From Paramecium sonneborni (Eukaryota > Ciliophora > Oligohymenophorea > Peniculida > Parameciidae), in assembly GCA_905182985.1 (NCBI GenBank), contig CAJJDN010000046.1, positions 113,298 through 177,297 of the forward strand: a stretch of DNA of 64,000 bases. The letters run 5' to 3'. Each line of letters starts with the position of its first letter. Position 1 is the first letter of the stretch. Below are positions 10,893-23,047 of this stretch, in pieces. Under the pieces are notes generated by a model. The model did no database searches. It was not told the origin of the DNA and was given only the letters and a program-made list of their open reading frames with translations. A program made the position numbers and the translations under genes.

Positions 10893-11448
10893 ATGCTTGA
10901 GAGTTTTAAGAAATCAGCCATTAATTTTCTAATTTCCAAGGATGACTAAGCTTAATTTTATGAATACAAATACTTTATTGGGTAATTCAATCCAAAAAAT
11001 GATCAAGATAAGTGAATAATTTTATTTGCACATAAGGAGTTTGTAATCAAAATCCAATAGCGTTATTTTACATATCAATGTGCTGGAATATGTTTTGCCG
11101 CTTATATCATGTTTGCCTATCGTAGAATGTTGAGTGGTGGAGTACTGTCTCCACTTACAAAGATCTCTGTGGATCTAACTATTTTATCAGCATCTTTATT
11201 GTATAATTTTATTGATTATTAGTTTATCATCAAAAATAGGAGTTACTTCAGTCATGAGAGATTTAGTACCTTTGCGTAAGAAATTATTAAATGAACCTGA
11301 TGTTGATTATTTGAGACATCTTCTTAGTAAATATTAGAGATTCGATTTTTACAAAGAAAATGAATTTACATTATATCATGATGTAATGACAGCATCTGAA
11401 TTCAAAGAATGGAAAGAGTTACATAAATTTGATGTAACCAAATTCTGA
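10893..11448 (+). CDS. Small membrane protein of unknown function, in-frame TGA
   Basis: Start MLESFKKSAINFLISKDD. The frame is open to 11448 except for one TGA at 11013-11015 (after NPKNDQDK). Beyond it come a hydrophobic segment (QCAGICFAAYIMFAY), then TKISVDLTILSASLF and a soluble tail ending HKFDVTKF. A 22-nt intron (GTATAA..TTAG) near 11202 is needed. No GT..AG intron of normal size that removes the TGA and keeps frame was found. It could be sequence error, a decaying gene or read-through. Not recognised; small membrane-anchored organelle proteins look like this (inference only). Confidence 0.45.
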
Positions 11449-11848
11449 GTTTATGAAATATTTATCAATAACATTAATTATTTGTTTTCTTTTGAATTAT
11501 CATCTAATTCTTAAATTATTTCTATTAGAATGGTTTTTAAAGGTTTTTCTAAAAATAATTTCAATTTTTCGTATCAAGGTAGTGAAATCCACTCTTGCGA
11601 GATAAATAATGATTATTAGTATTAATAAATATAATAAAAAGTTTATTGTAGATTAATTTAATTATTTTTGAATAAAAATATTTAAATCCATTTAAGAAAT
11701 AATTATTAAAAACACTAATGTCTGATAATTTTTATTTTCAAAAAAACAGTGACATAAATTTTAATTGTTCAATCAATTAAATGTATTGTCAATAATATTC
11801 AAATCATTTTCGATTTACTATTATACAATTTAAATAAATAACATTAAA
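11449..11848. other. Intergenic, nothing recognised
   Basis: 400 bp of AT-rich sequence between two plus-strand genes. A slightly GC-richer patch (around 11575-11615) was inspected as a possible small RNA, but no box C/D pair, tRNA arms or Sm site was found. Confidence 0.5.
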
Positions 11849-13489
11849 ATGGGTATTTGTTAAACGTAAGTTAAGAAAAATCAAGCAGATCCAAAATTTA
11901 TGATCAATAATAAAGTTGATAAAATAAAGAATGAATTCAGTGCTACTTAAGATACAAGATATAAAGCTCCTGGAAGTTTGTAAACAAATAGTTTAAAATA
12001 AATCAATTCACCTAAATCAACAGGATATCTAGTGCCAAGATGTCAATAAACTAAAGCAGGACTGATGAAATTAGCAGGATAAATCTCAAATTCTCCATAG
12101 CCTGGACAAGTTCTTATTCTTGAAATGAGTGCTTCTAAAAAATATTCATTAATGAAGAAACTAAAAGGATAAGATGTAAAATATAGATTGATAATTAAAG
12201 GCTAAACAAATATTGTCTAATAATAAGACTGGAATAATTGTAGAAATGGAATCTTTTTTAAAAGAATAAGAAGAATCATTATAATATGTGAAATGGTTAT
12301 AAAAAGCTTAATTAGTATAATCTTTTCATTTATAACATAGGATCATCCTAATCTCAATCGTATCCTTGAAATATATCAAGATTAAAATGCTTATTAAGTT
12401 ATTTATGAATTTTTCGATGGAAAATCATTGTCAGATCTTGTATCAGAAGATAAACGAATTTCTACTACATAAATAACCCAGATTATGGAATAGATAATCT
12501 CTATTATTTCATATTTACATTCTTTAAATCTCACTCATGGAAATCTGACTCTTGACTCATTTTAATTTAAAAGAAACAAAAATGAAATTCTTATAAAATT
12601 AATTGATCTAAAAAAAGTAAAAATAAAAGACTTTGAATCTATAGAAGTCTTAAAATTTATGTCGCCTGAATGCTTAAATCATCCAAATAATTATACTACA
12701 GCTAGAGATGTTTGGGCTTTGGGAATGATTTGCTATGCTCTTACATATGGAAATTTACCATATACTTTCCAATAAAATTGTGATTATTCTTAAACTTTAT
12801 CAATTATTAGAATGACTACAATCCAATTTAACGAACCAGATTCATAGATAACTTAGTTTATTAAGAAAATGTTAGTTCATCATTCAAAAACAAGAATTAC
12901 TTTAAGTCAACTATAATAAGAGCAATTCTTAAAGGAGAATAAAGTCAAATTGCAATCACCATAAGAAGTCTTATTGAATAATACTAAATTAGCTAAACCA
13001 TGTTGTATTCTTTAAGAAATGATACTTTGTTATTTTGTATAGGAATTTAACTGGGAAGAATATATTTAAATTTAAAAGTTATTTTCTGAAGGAGATTAAG
13101 ATATGGATGGATATTTAAGGAAAGAAGAATTATCAAATTTGTACAAGTAATATCTTAATGAACCTAATCCATAAGTTTTGGCTGATCAAATATTTTTACA
13201 ATATGATATTAATCAAGAAAATGGAATAAATAATTAATAATTTTTATCATTGGCTTCTAGTAGAGATATAATATTAACTTAAAGGAATATTGAAATAGGT
13301 TTCTAGATTTTATCAGCAAATAAAAAAGAAATTACTCTTAAAGGCTTAAAAAGACATTTTAATTCTGATTCTGATGAATTAATTGATGAATTTATTCGTA
13401 TTACGAATGAAGAAAAGATAGTATTTATTTAATCTTATTTTTAGTTAACTCTTAAACAATTTTAAAAGCTACTTCAATTGCTTATTTGA
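11849..13489 (+). CDS. Myristoylated CDPK-like pseudokinase with EF hands (1 of 6)
   Basis: 521 residues. MGICQTQVKKNQ is a candidate N-myristoylation plus palmitoylation site. A Ser/Gln-rich stretch leads into a kinase fold entered at KKYSLMKKLKG. The VAIK lysine is absent (TGIIVEMESF), HRD is replaced by HGN (LTHGNLTLDSF) and DFG by DLK, while SPE and TARDVWALGM are kept, so it should not transfer phosphate. C-terminal EF-hand region: FSEGDQDMDGYLRKEEL is calcium-like; the next loops are degenerate. Introns: 25 nt at 12176-12200 ending AAG, 26 nt before DHPN, 24 nt near the C-terminus. It lies in tandem with the next gene, its closest relative in intron layout. Confidence 0.85.
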
Positions 13490-13695
13490 TTGATTTATTT
13501 TTTAATTAAATAATACAAGTTTATTTATATTATTATATTACTATTATCAAATAAATAAATCTCAAATTTTCATTTGATAAAGTTTTATTAAAAATACACA
13601 TGATAAATTAAATATAAATGATATTTTCAAATCTCTTTTTTATGATTTTAAATCTTAGTACCAAAACAATTTGGGTTTTATTATTTATTATTAAA

Positions 13696-15336
13696 ATGGG
13701 TGTTTGTCAAACTAAATCTATAAATTCAAAGAAGTTAAATACTTCGACTTCATAAACTCATATCAGAATTAAAACTGAAGTTACGGAAATGTCAGATAAT
13801 ATGCCCAGAAGACGTCTTAATCTTTAAATTGATCCAACTAAAAGCTGTGATAACAAGACATCTCCTCTTTCTGAAGGAGTAATTCTTACTTAAAGGGCAA
13901 AAAGAAGAATCACCTTGAAGAAATAAGGTTCAAATAATTATACTGCTTCTACATGCAGTTCAAATCACATTCTTTTACCTGGATGTGCTTTCAAAAAATA
14001 TTCACTGATAAGAAAAAAGTAAGGAAATCATGTAATAATCTCATTATATTCATAGTCTATATCCATAATTTCAAACAATATCACAGGAAAAATTATGTAA
14101 TTAGAGACTTTTCGAAAAGATGATCCAGAATGTGTAAATTACATAGAATGGCTTATGAGGAATAAAATTGTATTATTTATTTTTAATCTTAGGATCACCC
14201 CAACATTATAAGAATATCTGAGATATTTTAAGATAATAAATATTTTTAAGTTGTTTCTGAACACTTTGATGATAACGATTTATCAGAATTAATTGCTGAT
14301 GGAACAAAACTATCTAAACCTGAAGTATCTTAAGTCTTAAATCAAATGATGCAAGCAATTCATTATTTGCATTAACAATAAATTTTTCATGGAGCAATAA
14401 CAATTAATTCATTTTCATATTAAAAGAAATAAGATGGAATTTTTGTCAAATTATCAAATTTAAAGGGAATAATAATTAAATTAGAGGATGATTTAGAAGT
14501 AGTTAAATACACATCACCTGAATGTATTTATCATCCAAAATAGAATGTAGCTAGAGATGTCTGGGCTATTGCTTTAATTGGTTTGACATTAAAAAAAGGA
14601 GTTCTTCCTTATTAATTACCACATTAATTAACTTAGGAAAAATTAAGAATTATAGTTAAAAATCATGTATTTAAATTTGAAAACAAGAAAGATGAAGCAT
14701 TTAAAGAATTTCTTTCTCATTCTTTAAATAAGAATTCAATTAAAAGGGTTAATTTAGAATAATTGTTAAACTTTACATTCATAACTAAATACTAATAAAA
14801 ATTAAAATCTGAATAAGAACTTCTATTAAGTAATATCTTAGAGGCGAAACCTTGTTGTCTACTTCAATAATTAATTATTGTTTTCCTTGTTTAAGAATTT
14901 AATTGGGAATAGTATTTGCAAATTTAAAAATTATTTTCAGAAGGAGATATTGATATGGATGGATTAATTAGTAAGGCAGAATTAATTTAATTATTTTAAA
15001 AATATCTAAGTATTGAGAATATTGAGGATAAAATAGATAAATTATTTTAAGAGCTTGAATTAGAAGATGAGATTAATTCAAATTTATTTTTAGCTCTGAC
15101 AACATCTAGAAGAGATGTATTATCAACATCAAATATTGAGATTTCTTTTGAGATTCTTTCTCTAAATACTTCAGAAATCACATTAAAGGGTTTGAAAAAA
15201 TATCTAAATGCTGATAGCGATGAGATCAAACTTGAGTTATCTCGTTTAACAGATGATTCTAATTCAGTATTCTATTTATCAAATATTTTAGTTAAATAAA
15301 TTACAGTTTGCAAAAATCTTAGAGTTAATGATTTGA
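13696..15336 (+). CDS. Myristoylated CDPK-like pseudokinase with EF hands (2 of 6)
   Basis: 522 residues, tandem paralogue of the gene before it, 206 bp upstream-to-stop. MGVCQTKSINSKK (N-myristoylation type), KKYSLIRKKQG entry, TGKIMQLETF instead of VAIK, FHGAITINSF instead of HRDLKPEN, SNLKG instead of DFG, then TSPEC and ARDVWAIAL. A calcium-type loop FSEGDIDMDGLISKAEL follows; later EF loops are worn. Three introns (24, 23, 25 nt, all TAG) sit at the same protein positions as in gene 1, including the one whose partner in gene 1 ends AAG. Stop chosen after splicing the last intron, giving a C-terminus (KLQFAKILELMI) matching gene 1. A likely membrane scaffold; function inferred only. Confidence 0.85.
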
Positions 15337-15650
15337 TGTTTTAATCTTATTTTTTAATATCAATATATATGTAATCTTATTAAAAATTTAATTAATTTAG
15401 AACATCCTATATTCATATCTTTTTTATCTTCATTATATGTATATTTTTTGACGTTCTTTTTAGCATGAAATAATTTGTTTTTATGAATTATATCTAGCTT
15501 GCTGAAGATTTACATATATGACAAAGATAGATATGCTAATCTAAAATCTCAATGTTTTAATTGTTAATACTGATATTAAATAAATAAGAGTGATTCGAAA
15601 AGTTAAATTAAGAATTTATCTTTTAACAAATAACTTAAATAAAATCAAGA

Positions 15651-15889
15651 ATGTAAGTAACTGAAATATTCGGTACAATAGAAGTAATATAAAAGAAGTT
15701 GGAACTTTTTTTCATAACAAAAGGAACTATTTTGTGATTCCATTTTCTTCCAAAAATAAAGAAAAAAATCTTGTTTAAACTTATAAAAAAATTTAAAATA
15801 ACATTTCTGAAACAAATATATGCACAACTTCTTTTGAAATAACTATTGCTTCAAAGAAATTTATCATAATTGATAAGCATTCTATGTGA
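15651..15889 (+). CDS. Possible short gene, unknown
   Basis: ATG at 15651 gives MQVTEIF; removing a 23-nt intron at 15673-15695 (GTACAA..AAAG) joins it to a well-composed frame, EVGTFFHNKRNYFVIPFSS, ending ...FIIIDKHSM at TGA 15889 (71 residues). No family recognised. Support is composition and a plausible intron only; further open frame follows to about 16160 and might be a later exon. Treat as tentative. Confidence 0.35.
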
Positions 15890-16247
15890 AAATTGGTTGG
15901 TTAAAAAAAAAATAATATATCAAAATCTTATAGGATGTTTTTTTATATAGATTAGGATAGCATTAATAATTAAATGATTGCAGAACATATTCATGGAAAT
16001 TTCATTTTAGCAATAGTTTAAATAACTTATGAAATTACTCTTAGAGTCAAAATAGTAATCTAATAGATAATTTTTGCTTAAATTAATATAAAGTTTCTTT
16101 TCATAGCTAAATATAAATAATATAATTAATAATTTATATTATTTCTTTATTTTAGGTTTGATAAAGTGATCATTAGTTGAAGAAAATGAAAATTTTATAT
16201 TAAATTTAACTTGAGAAATAGAAAGTTAATTTATAATAAAAAATTTA
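15890..16247. other. Intergenic or possible 3' exons, unresolved
   Basis: AT-rich. A frame starting at about 15974 (MIAEHIHGNFILAIVQ) stays open for some 60 codons and could extend the small gene at 15651, but no supporting splice was found. Otherwise nothing recognised. Confidence 0.4.
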
Positions 16248-17804
16248 ATGGAAATAAATAGAAAGGATGTGATAAAGTTAATTTTGTAATTTTTGCAAGA
16301 AAATGGATTTAGTAAATCTTAAGAAGAGTTATAAAAGGAAAGTGGAATTATTTAAATTTTGTAGATTCGAAACAAAATTTAAGAAAAGATTTAATAGATG
16401 GTATAAATTTTGAATGATTTAGGAAAATGGGATTAGATATTAAATTAGATTAAGCTTTTTAATTTTTCAGGTGAAACTTTGTTGGATCTATATGAATTAA
16501 TAGTATAAGAGTTAGTTGAAGTAAATGAGACATAATCAGCAAATTAATTTTTTCTATAAATGATAGTTCCAAGTCTTCAAGAATTCAAAGAGAGATTATT
16601 AAGATTAGATTATTTAATAAGAAAGCCTGATAGATTAAGTATGAATGAGATTTATTCTGATAATTTGAGTAAAGAATAAAGAAGAAGCAAAGTAGCTCAA
16701 AAAGTAATTAATGAATGCATAGAAGCTCCATAATGTAGATTATTAGAATTGATTGGTGATAGTTTAAGACATTTGAATGCAAATAAGATTATAATAAATA
16801 ACAAATATGATTTATTTATGGGATTGGGAAATTAGGAATAAAAAGTAACATAAATAGGTAGGATTGAAAAAGTGATTAAGTATTCTGAGAAAATGAGAGT
16901 AAATAGTGCTACTTTTACTCCTGATGGATAAAATTTAATAACAGGGTCAATAGATGGGATAATTGAAGTTTGGGATCCTATTAAATATTAAGTCAGAAAT
17001 GATATAGAATATTAAGTTAATGATTAGTATATGATGCATAATAATTGCATAATTAATTTAAATGCAAATAATGAATTATTAGTTAGTTTGGATAATAATG
17101 GATAACTTAAAGTTTGGAAATTGAAAACAGGAAAGTGTTTAAAAATAGTGGAAAGTCCAAATCCTAAATAGATTGGAAGTGTATTATTAGGTAAGGATCC
17201 TTAATAAGTATTTATTGCATCTGATTATATATAACTATTTGCTTTAAAGAGTGGGATTACCTAAAAATAATTTAGAGGACATAGTGGTTTAATATAATCT
17301 ATGTTTTAGAGTTAAGAAGGCTCTAGATTATATACTGGTGCCTTGGATTAATACTTTAAGGTTTGGGATACACATACAGGGGAATAGATTTACAATTTGA
17401 AATTTGATACAGCTTTGGAGAAAATATTTTATATTTAAGGTTCAATTTTAATATGTCCAAGAGGCAAATAAATAATTTTACTTAATGGCAATTTTTAAGA
17501 ATTGAAAAGATTTCATTCTGAATCTGAAACTGAATTAATAAGTTGTGTAGCTTAAGGAGATTTTGTTTATGGATTAGGATAGGGTTCATTATATAGTTAT
17601 GAGATTAAATCTGGTAAAGGATTGAAATTGCTTAAATTACCAGGTGAGAATATGTAAGATATTTGTATTGGAAATAATACTATTTTTTGTTTTTCACAAA
17701 TGGTCATTTAATATTTATACAATGAGTTTTAAAATTAAAAATATTTTTTAAATTTTATATGTCAGCTAATCAAAACAATAGTTCAAGTTATAAAAGTTAA
17801 TTGA
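16248..17804 (+). CDS. SMU1: SMU1-like splicing factor (LisH/CTLH + WD40)
   Basis: 518 residues, no intron. Start MEINRKDVIKLILQFLQENG matches the LisH opening of SMU1, followed by a CTLH-like helical region (LNDLGKWDQILNQI, LLDLYELIVQELVE). The linker contains KEQRRSKVAQ, equivalent to the conserved KEKRR segment. WD40 repeats begin with MRVNSATFTPDGQNLITGS and IDGIIEVWDP; later ones include NGQLKVWKLKTGKCL, QKQFRGHSGLIQSM and DQYFKVWDTHTG. SMU1 works with RED/IK in spliceosome activation. The frame runs past the start of MZT1 and stops at 17804, overlapping it by 46 bases; the true 3' end may be slightly earlier if a base is wrong. Confidence 0.93.
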
Positions 17805-18042
17805 AAGTTTCACTGTCATAAGAAAAGGAAGAGGCTCAAGAAACACTTGAAAGTATTTGTCATAATATTTTTAAATAGTCATACATGAGATGTCATAAAT
17901 TTTAAATTGCGGATTAGATAGATAATAATTAGCGGTTTTAGTTAGTATGATAGAAAATGGAGTTAATCCAGAAGCATTAGCTTTAGTGGTCAATGAAATG
18001 AAGACTGAATTAAATACCTATAAAAAAATTCATAAACCATGA
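17759..18042 (+). CDS. MZT1: Mitotic-spindle organizing protein 1 (MOZART1)
   Basis: 85 residues with one 26-nt intron (GTATTT..ATAG). MOZART1 binds gamma-tubulin complex proteins and recruits gamma-tubulin rings to basal bodies and spindle poles. The family signature is clear: ETLEIIHEMSQILNCGLDRQ, LAVLVSMIENGVNPEALA and VVNEMKTEL. The N-terminal tail (MSANQNNSSSYKSQ) is Ser/Asn-rich. Its ATG lies inside the apparent 3' end of SMU1 in another frame. An organism with thousands of basal bodies would need this gene. Confidence 0.95.
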
Positions 18043-18401
18043 GTAAATCAATTTTGCATTGAACCCCTTTTGATAATTTGTATAAATATTTATTTCAGAA
18101 GGATTATTTAATTTATTTATTTTATATAATATATTAATCTATAATTCAAACTAAAAGTTGATGATTTAAAAAATAGATTTACATTTAACTCTAATTTAAT
18201 AATAAGAATTTTTACAAATATAAATCAAGTGATTTAATTATCTTATTGTTACATTTATATAGAATTATCACTATTATACTACTAGTGACATTTTTAGTTG
18301 ATTAATTTGCTTTTATAAAAATTTATTATTATTTTTGCAATCAATACGGTATTTTTTATATAATATTCAATCTTGTTCTAAAACTGAAACTATAAATAAT
18401 T
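18043..18401. other. Intergenic, nothing recognised
   Basis: About 360 bp, strongly AT-rich, between MZT1 and the EF-hand gene. No ORF, RNA gene or repeat stands out. Confidence 0.5.
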
Positions 18402-18857
18402 ATGAAATGGACCATGTAATCTGAATCCAAAATGAAATTAAATAAAAATATGCAAAAAACAACTTTAATCCAAAAAGAAGGATAATTTGATATTGAATTT
18501 GTTAATTTAGATGAATATTAGGATGGTTAATTAACTAAGGAAAAGATTTGTAAATTATATTCTAATAAACTTAATTCTAAAAGAACTGATGTAGATAAAT
18601 TTGGTACAATAGATTTTGGAGAATTCTTAGTTTGTTATAATATATAAATTAGGACTACAGATTGAGTAAAATTTGAAAAGTATATTTGCAATTTAGCAGT
18701 ATTATATAAATAATATGAATAGAATGTTGGTTATAGTGAATTCGGATGGTTGATGAAATAGTTATTATATATTAATTTTATAGATTATGTTTAGTATAAG
18801 ATAATTAAAGGAATGTAAAGTAGATTAATATATAAAATAGTGATGTTAAATTTATGA
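18402..18857 (+). CDS. EF-hand protein, gene model uncertain
   Basis: Start MKWTMQSESKMKLNKN. A first EF-like loop (LDEYQDGQLTKEKI) and a second, better one (TDVDKFGTIDFGEFL) suggest a calmodulin-type calcium binder. Read straight through there is a TGA at 18663. Removing two introns, GTTTGT..TTAG (23 nt) and GTAAAA..TTAG (31 nt), skips it and gives a 133-residue protein continuing TVLYKQYEQNVGYSEFGWL. One of these would start GTT, rare but also seen at 26681 in the CDKL gene. The alternative is a broken or read-through gene. No third or fourth clear EF loop. Confidence 0.55.
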
Positions 18858-18897
18858 TTAATAAATAAATTTAAACATTATTTGGACAGTTAATCTA

Positions 18898-21800
18898 ATG
18901 TAATAATCAATCACACCTGAGTTTATAAAATCTTGTTTGTTAAGTATGAATGATTACAAAAACACTCGTTGGATTAAATAAGCTGTTTAAGAAAATTAAG
19001 AAATAACATTTGATATTATATGTGAGACAATAAAAGAAGTATTGATAACAGATCAACATTCTCCGATGGCTAAATTATTTGCTATGAGAGTAAATTGATA
19101 ATTAAATAAATTAGTTAAGTAAAGACTTAGTAGATATATTTAACATGCGATTTGTTTAAAAATTTGAAATATAAACATTAGAATCTCTGAAATATTATGC
19201 AGAATTTGGTGATCCAAAAAATGAAACTAATCGAGGAACCAATTTATTTGGAGAGAATATGGGTATAAATTAATAATTATTTTAGAAAAGGATATCAAAT
19301 AAATAGGAGTGTCATTAGTAAGATTAGCATCAGAATGTATTCATGCATGGGCATAATTCTTTCCTTTAACTACATTAGGTGGTCCAACTAATTTTATTAA
19401 ATTATATTTAGAAATTAAAAAGAAAGGATATATATTCCCTTCTTGGACTTATTACAAAGAAGAATTCGTTAAAAACAATTAAAACAATTAGTTTACTCGT
19501 GAAGTTAATTTGTTATTATCATAATAAGAAATGAAATCAGAATAAGTACAATTACTTGATTCTGTAAAACCAATACAACCAATTTAAGTAGTAAATCCTT
19601 AACAATAATCTAATATTAATATAACTTAAACTCCAATTAGTTAAACTCCAGGAAATTAAGAAAATACAAAGATTAATTGCGTACAAAAATCCAAGCTTGT
19701 AATAGATAGATGTAGAAAGTTAATAGATGAAGTAGGAGACATATGTTCAAAAACTTTAATTTGCGAACCTTAGATGTTTTAATTATAAAGAGATGAAGCA
19801 TTCGCAAAAAATGAAGAAATGGATATATTGGTTAATGAATTAATAGATCACGATGAAGAAAATTTAGCAGGAGAAGCTATGATTCAAATGGATTATTTAT
19901 AAGAATTATTATAAGATTTAAATAATCTTAATAAAGATCTATCTAATTAAGAATTTAGAAAAAAATATATCAAAAATAAAAGAGATTTTGCATAAGAATA
20001 ATTTTAATAATTATAATCAATTCAATAGAGAGAAATAGAAAGATAAGAAGCATTAAAACGTTAATAAGTTGAATAAGAAAATGCTAAAGAATAAGCAAGA
20101 ATTTTATAAGAGTTAGAAGCTAAATCAAAATAATAACAAGAGTAAAGAGAAAGAGAAATCCAATAATACATACTTGAATAATAAAAAGAAGATTAAAGAA
20201 AAAGAAAAGAATAAGAAAAATTAGAATAATTAGAACGTGAATAATAAAGATTAATAAAAGAATAAAATGAAAAATTTTTAATATAAGAAGAAGAAGAAAA
20301 GAAGAAAAAAGAATATGAAATTCAAAAAAAAAAAGAAGAATAAGATTTATTAGAAAAATAAAGAAGAGAAGAAGAATTAAGATTGTTAAAATAAAAATAT
20401 GAGTAAGAATTAAAAGAAAAAGAACTAAAAGAGAAAGAATAAGAAAGAAGATTTAAATAACAATAAGAAGAATTAAGAAAAAATGATTTAGAATAATAAT
20501 AATAAAAAATAATTGATTTATAAAGAAGTTATTAACAAAATTAAATTTCATAAAGTGATTTATAAAAGGCTTAAGAATTAGTTGGAACATCAAATATTAA
20601 AATGTAAAATTCTTAATTAGAATATCCATTAGATAGATCTTAAATTCAAAACAAGATTCGAAAACCAATCAGTTAATCCAGTTAAGGAAGGAATCTTTAA
20701 CCATAAAATTAAAAAATAAAAGGTGATTTTAGTGGAGCTCCTGATATGATTAAAGAAAATAAATCGCAAATAAATTAGTTTGAAAAAAACTAAATTGAAA
20801 TTTTATTGCAATAAGTTCAAAATTTGTAAAGAGACAAATAATAAATTCAAAAATAATTAGAAGAAACATCAGAGAGAAATAAATAATGGGAAAATATGTA
20901 TTCTTTAAATGGAGATGAAAATAGAATATAAGAAGATTTGAAGAATTTATAAAAGAAATTTGATTAATTATAATAAGAAAAAAATTCTATTTAGAATTAA
21001 CTAACTATTAATAAATAATAATTTGATGATTATAAAATAAATAATGAAAGGATGAAATAATAACAAAGAGAATAAAGTGATTTAGAATTGAATAATTTCA
21101 AAATTGAGAGATAACAATTATTTTCAGAAAAATAAGATTTATTAAGATAATTAAACTAAATGTAGACATAATAAACAAATAATGTAGATTAACAAGATAA
21201 GACAACTTAAAATGAATAATTGATAAGTTAATTGAGAAGAGAAATTGAATATTTAAAATAAGAGAAATTAAATATACAATAACGATTATAAGAAGATGTT
21301 GATTAAAATAGATTACTACTAAATGAAAAATCAAGTTTTTCAGAAGCTCTTAATAAGTAATTGAATATTTATAAGGCTTAGTTAGAAAAAAGCTCATAAG
21401 ATTATTTGAACATTTAAGAATATTAAAAAAAATAGAGTGAATAACTTTTAATATAAGTATAAGATGCTCGAAAAGAAAGTATGAATTCAAAATAACAAAT
21501 AAATATAATTTAATTGTAACTTAGTGATAAAGAAGCTGAAAATAGATAACTATAATAAAGTTATTAAGCAGCTTTAAAAGAAAATTAATAATTGAAAAAA
21601 AATCTCGAAACTGCTTAACAATAAATCGATTAATTCATTTCAAATAATATGGATAATAGAAGCTCGACTTTATTACAATAAAAATTATAATAAAAACTTG
21701 ATGAAATTGATAAACTAAAAGAAGATCATAAAATTGCTTTTAAAGAAAAGGATGATTATTATAAATAAAGAATAGAGGATCTAACTTAGGAAAAATAAAA

Positions 21801-23047
21801 ATTATAAAAAGATTTATTTGAATTACAATAATAAGTATAACAACATAATGTTGTAGCTATGGAAGCCATTTAAAAATAAGTTTAGTAAAAATTTAGAGTG
21901 TCATCTAAAAATAACTCTAAATCTCAAATGTCTGAACTTGAATCAATTTAACAATTAAAATAATTAGAAAATTCTGATGTTAAAGTTAGTTTTTTTTAAG
22001 AATAAAAGGTATTTTAATGTCCGATAACACAATTTAAACATTTTCCAGCAAATAAAAAATTCTCTCTTGAATAAGTGATTTAAAAATAAAAAAATATTAA
22101 TCCAGAAAGTTTGGAATTAATTTTTCCATATTAATGTCCTGAAGATTACTTTAATAATAAATAATAAAAGACAAGGAAAGGTAGATTAATAATATAAACT
22201 TAAAATTTTGATGAAATCTCTCATTTGAATAAAGAAAATATAAACTTTTTCAAATAGAGATGTTTAGGAACTTAAGGTATTCTATTTGAAGAATATGGAG
22301 TATAATTTGGATTAATGTATTAAACTTAAGTGTAAAAGAATAAATCTTATTTTACTTATGGACTATATATAAAGAGTAGTACTTAAGATATGAAATATAA
22401 TTTCACTGTTTAGTTCTTGGAAAGAGAAGGTAAAATTATATATATATGTAATTTTAGAATTCTAACAATTTTGGGCAGATCCTATAGAATTTTCTAAGAC
22501 TTTGGATGAAAATTCCAATGATTTAATAGAAATTGTAGTAGAATCCAATAAGATTCCTTAATAAATTTTGACATTGTAAATATCTTATTCTGATATTCAT
22601 CCATTCTAAATTTACATACCAAATCACATTTGCTAATAAATAGTTTATAAAGAAATAAAAGTGAATGAATTTTAAAGTAAATGGAAATAATAAATTTAAA
22701 ATTAAATCAGAACCTCTTTACTTAATATAAACAAGGAAGTTATAAAAGATATTTATAATTTTCAGAAACAGATATCAAAAATAATAATATTAAATATTAA
22801 CAAAATAAATGACTTTGAATTGGGAATAGATGAAATAAAATTAGGAGGTTCATGTACTTACTCAGATATATCATTTTTAATAAAAGTATAAATATATATC
22901 TATTTTATTTAGTTCGAAATTTTACCTAATGATAAAATTTGCATTTATTTAACTTTTGAATCTTAATTCAATTCTTAAAGATAAACTTTAGAAAATATAT
23001 TAAATGGATATGCGTTAATATTGGGTGAGGATGATAAAGTTTAATGA
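18898..23047 (+). CDS. Clathrin-adaptor-like protein: VHS-type head, coiled coil, alpha-adaptin-type appendage
   Basis: 1,348 residues, four introns (25, 23, 28, 27 nt). Residues about 1-170 form a helical VHS/ENTH-like domain (MQQSITPEFIKSCLLSMNDY ... AKLFAMRLSKDLVDIF ... FIKLYLEIKKKGYIFPSW). A GAT-like helical stretch (LVIDRCRKLIDEVG ... NEEMDILVNELID) may follow. The middle, some 700 residues, is a Gln/Glu/Lys coiled coil dense in TAA/TAG codons. The C-terminus resembles the AP-2 alpha appendage: a beta-sandwich (GVQFGLMYQTQVQ, MKYNFTVQFLER, LTLQISYSDIHPFQIYIP) and a platform subdomain (VNEFQSKWKQQ, FELGIDEIKLGGSCTY, NDKICIYLTFESQ). Neither clathrin-box nor enzyme seen. The shape suggests endosomal or coated-vesicle sorting (inference). 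Confidence 0.75.

Noticed and set aside
11013..11015. TGA as selenocysteine
   Set aside because: No selenoprotein family, Cys alignment or SECIS-like hairpin was seen downstream.
11570..11620. Possible small nucleolar RNA
   Set aside because: No box C/D pair with flanking stem or H/ACA arrangement could be found.
11849..15336. Calling the two tandem genes active CDPKs
   Set aside because: Overall shape fits, but the ATP-binding lysine, catalytic aspartate and DFG are all replaced in both copies.
21098..21334. Minus-strand hydrophobic frame within the adaptor coiled coil
   Set aside because: Antisense of a Gln/Lys/Glu-rich coiled coil always reads as Leu/Ile/Phe-rich; it is a shadow.
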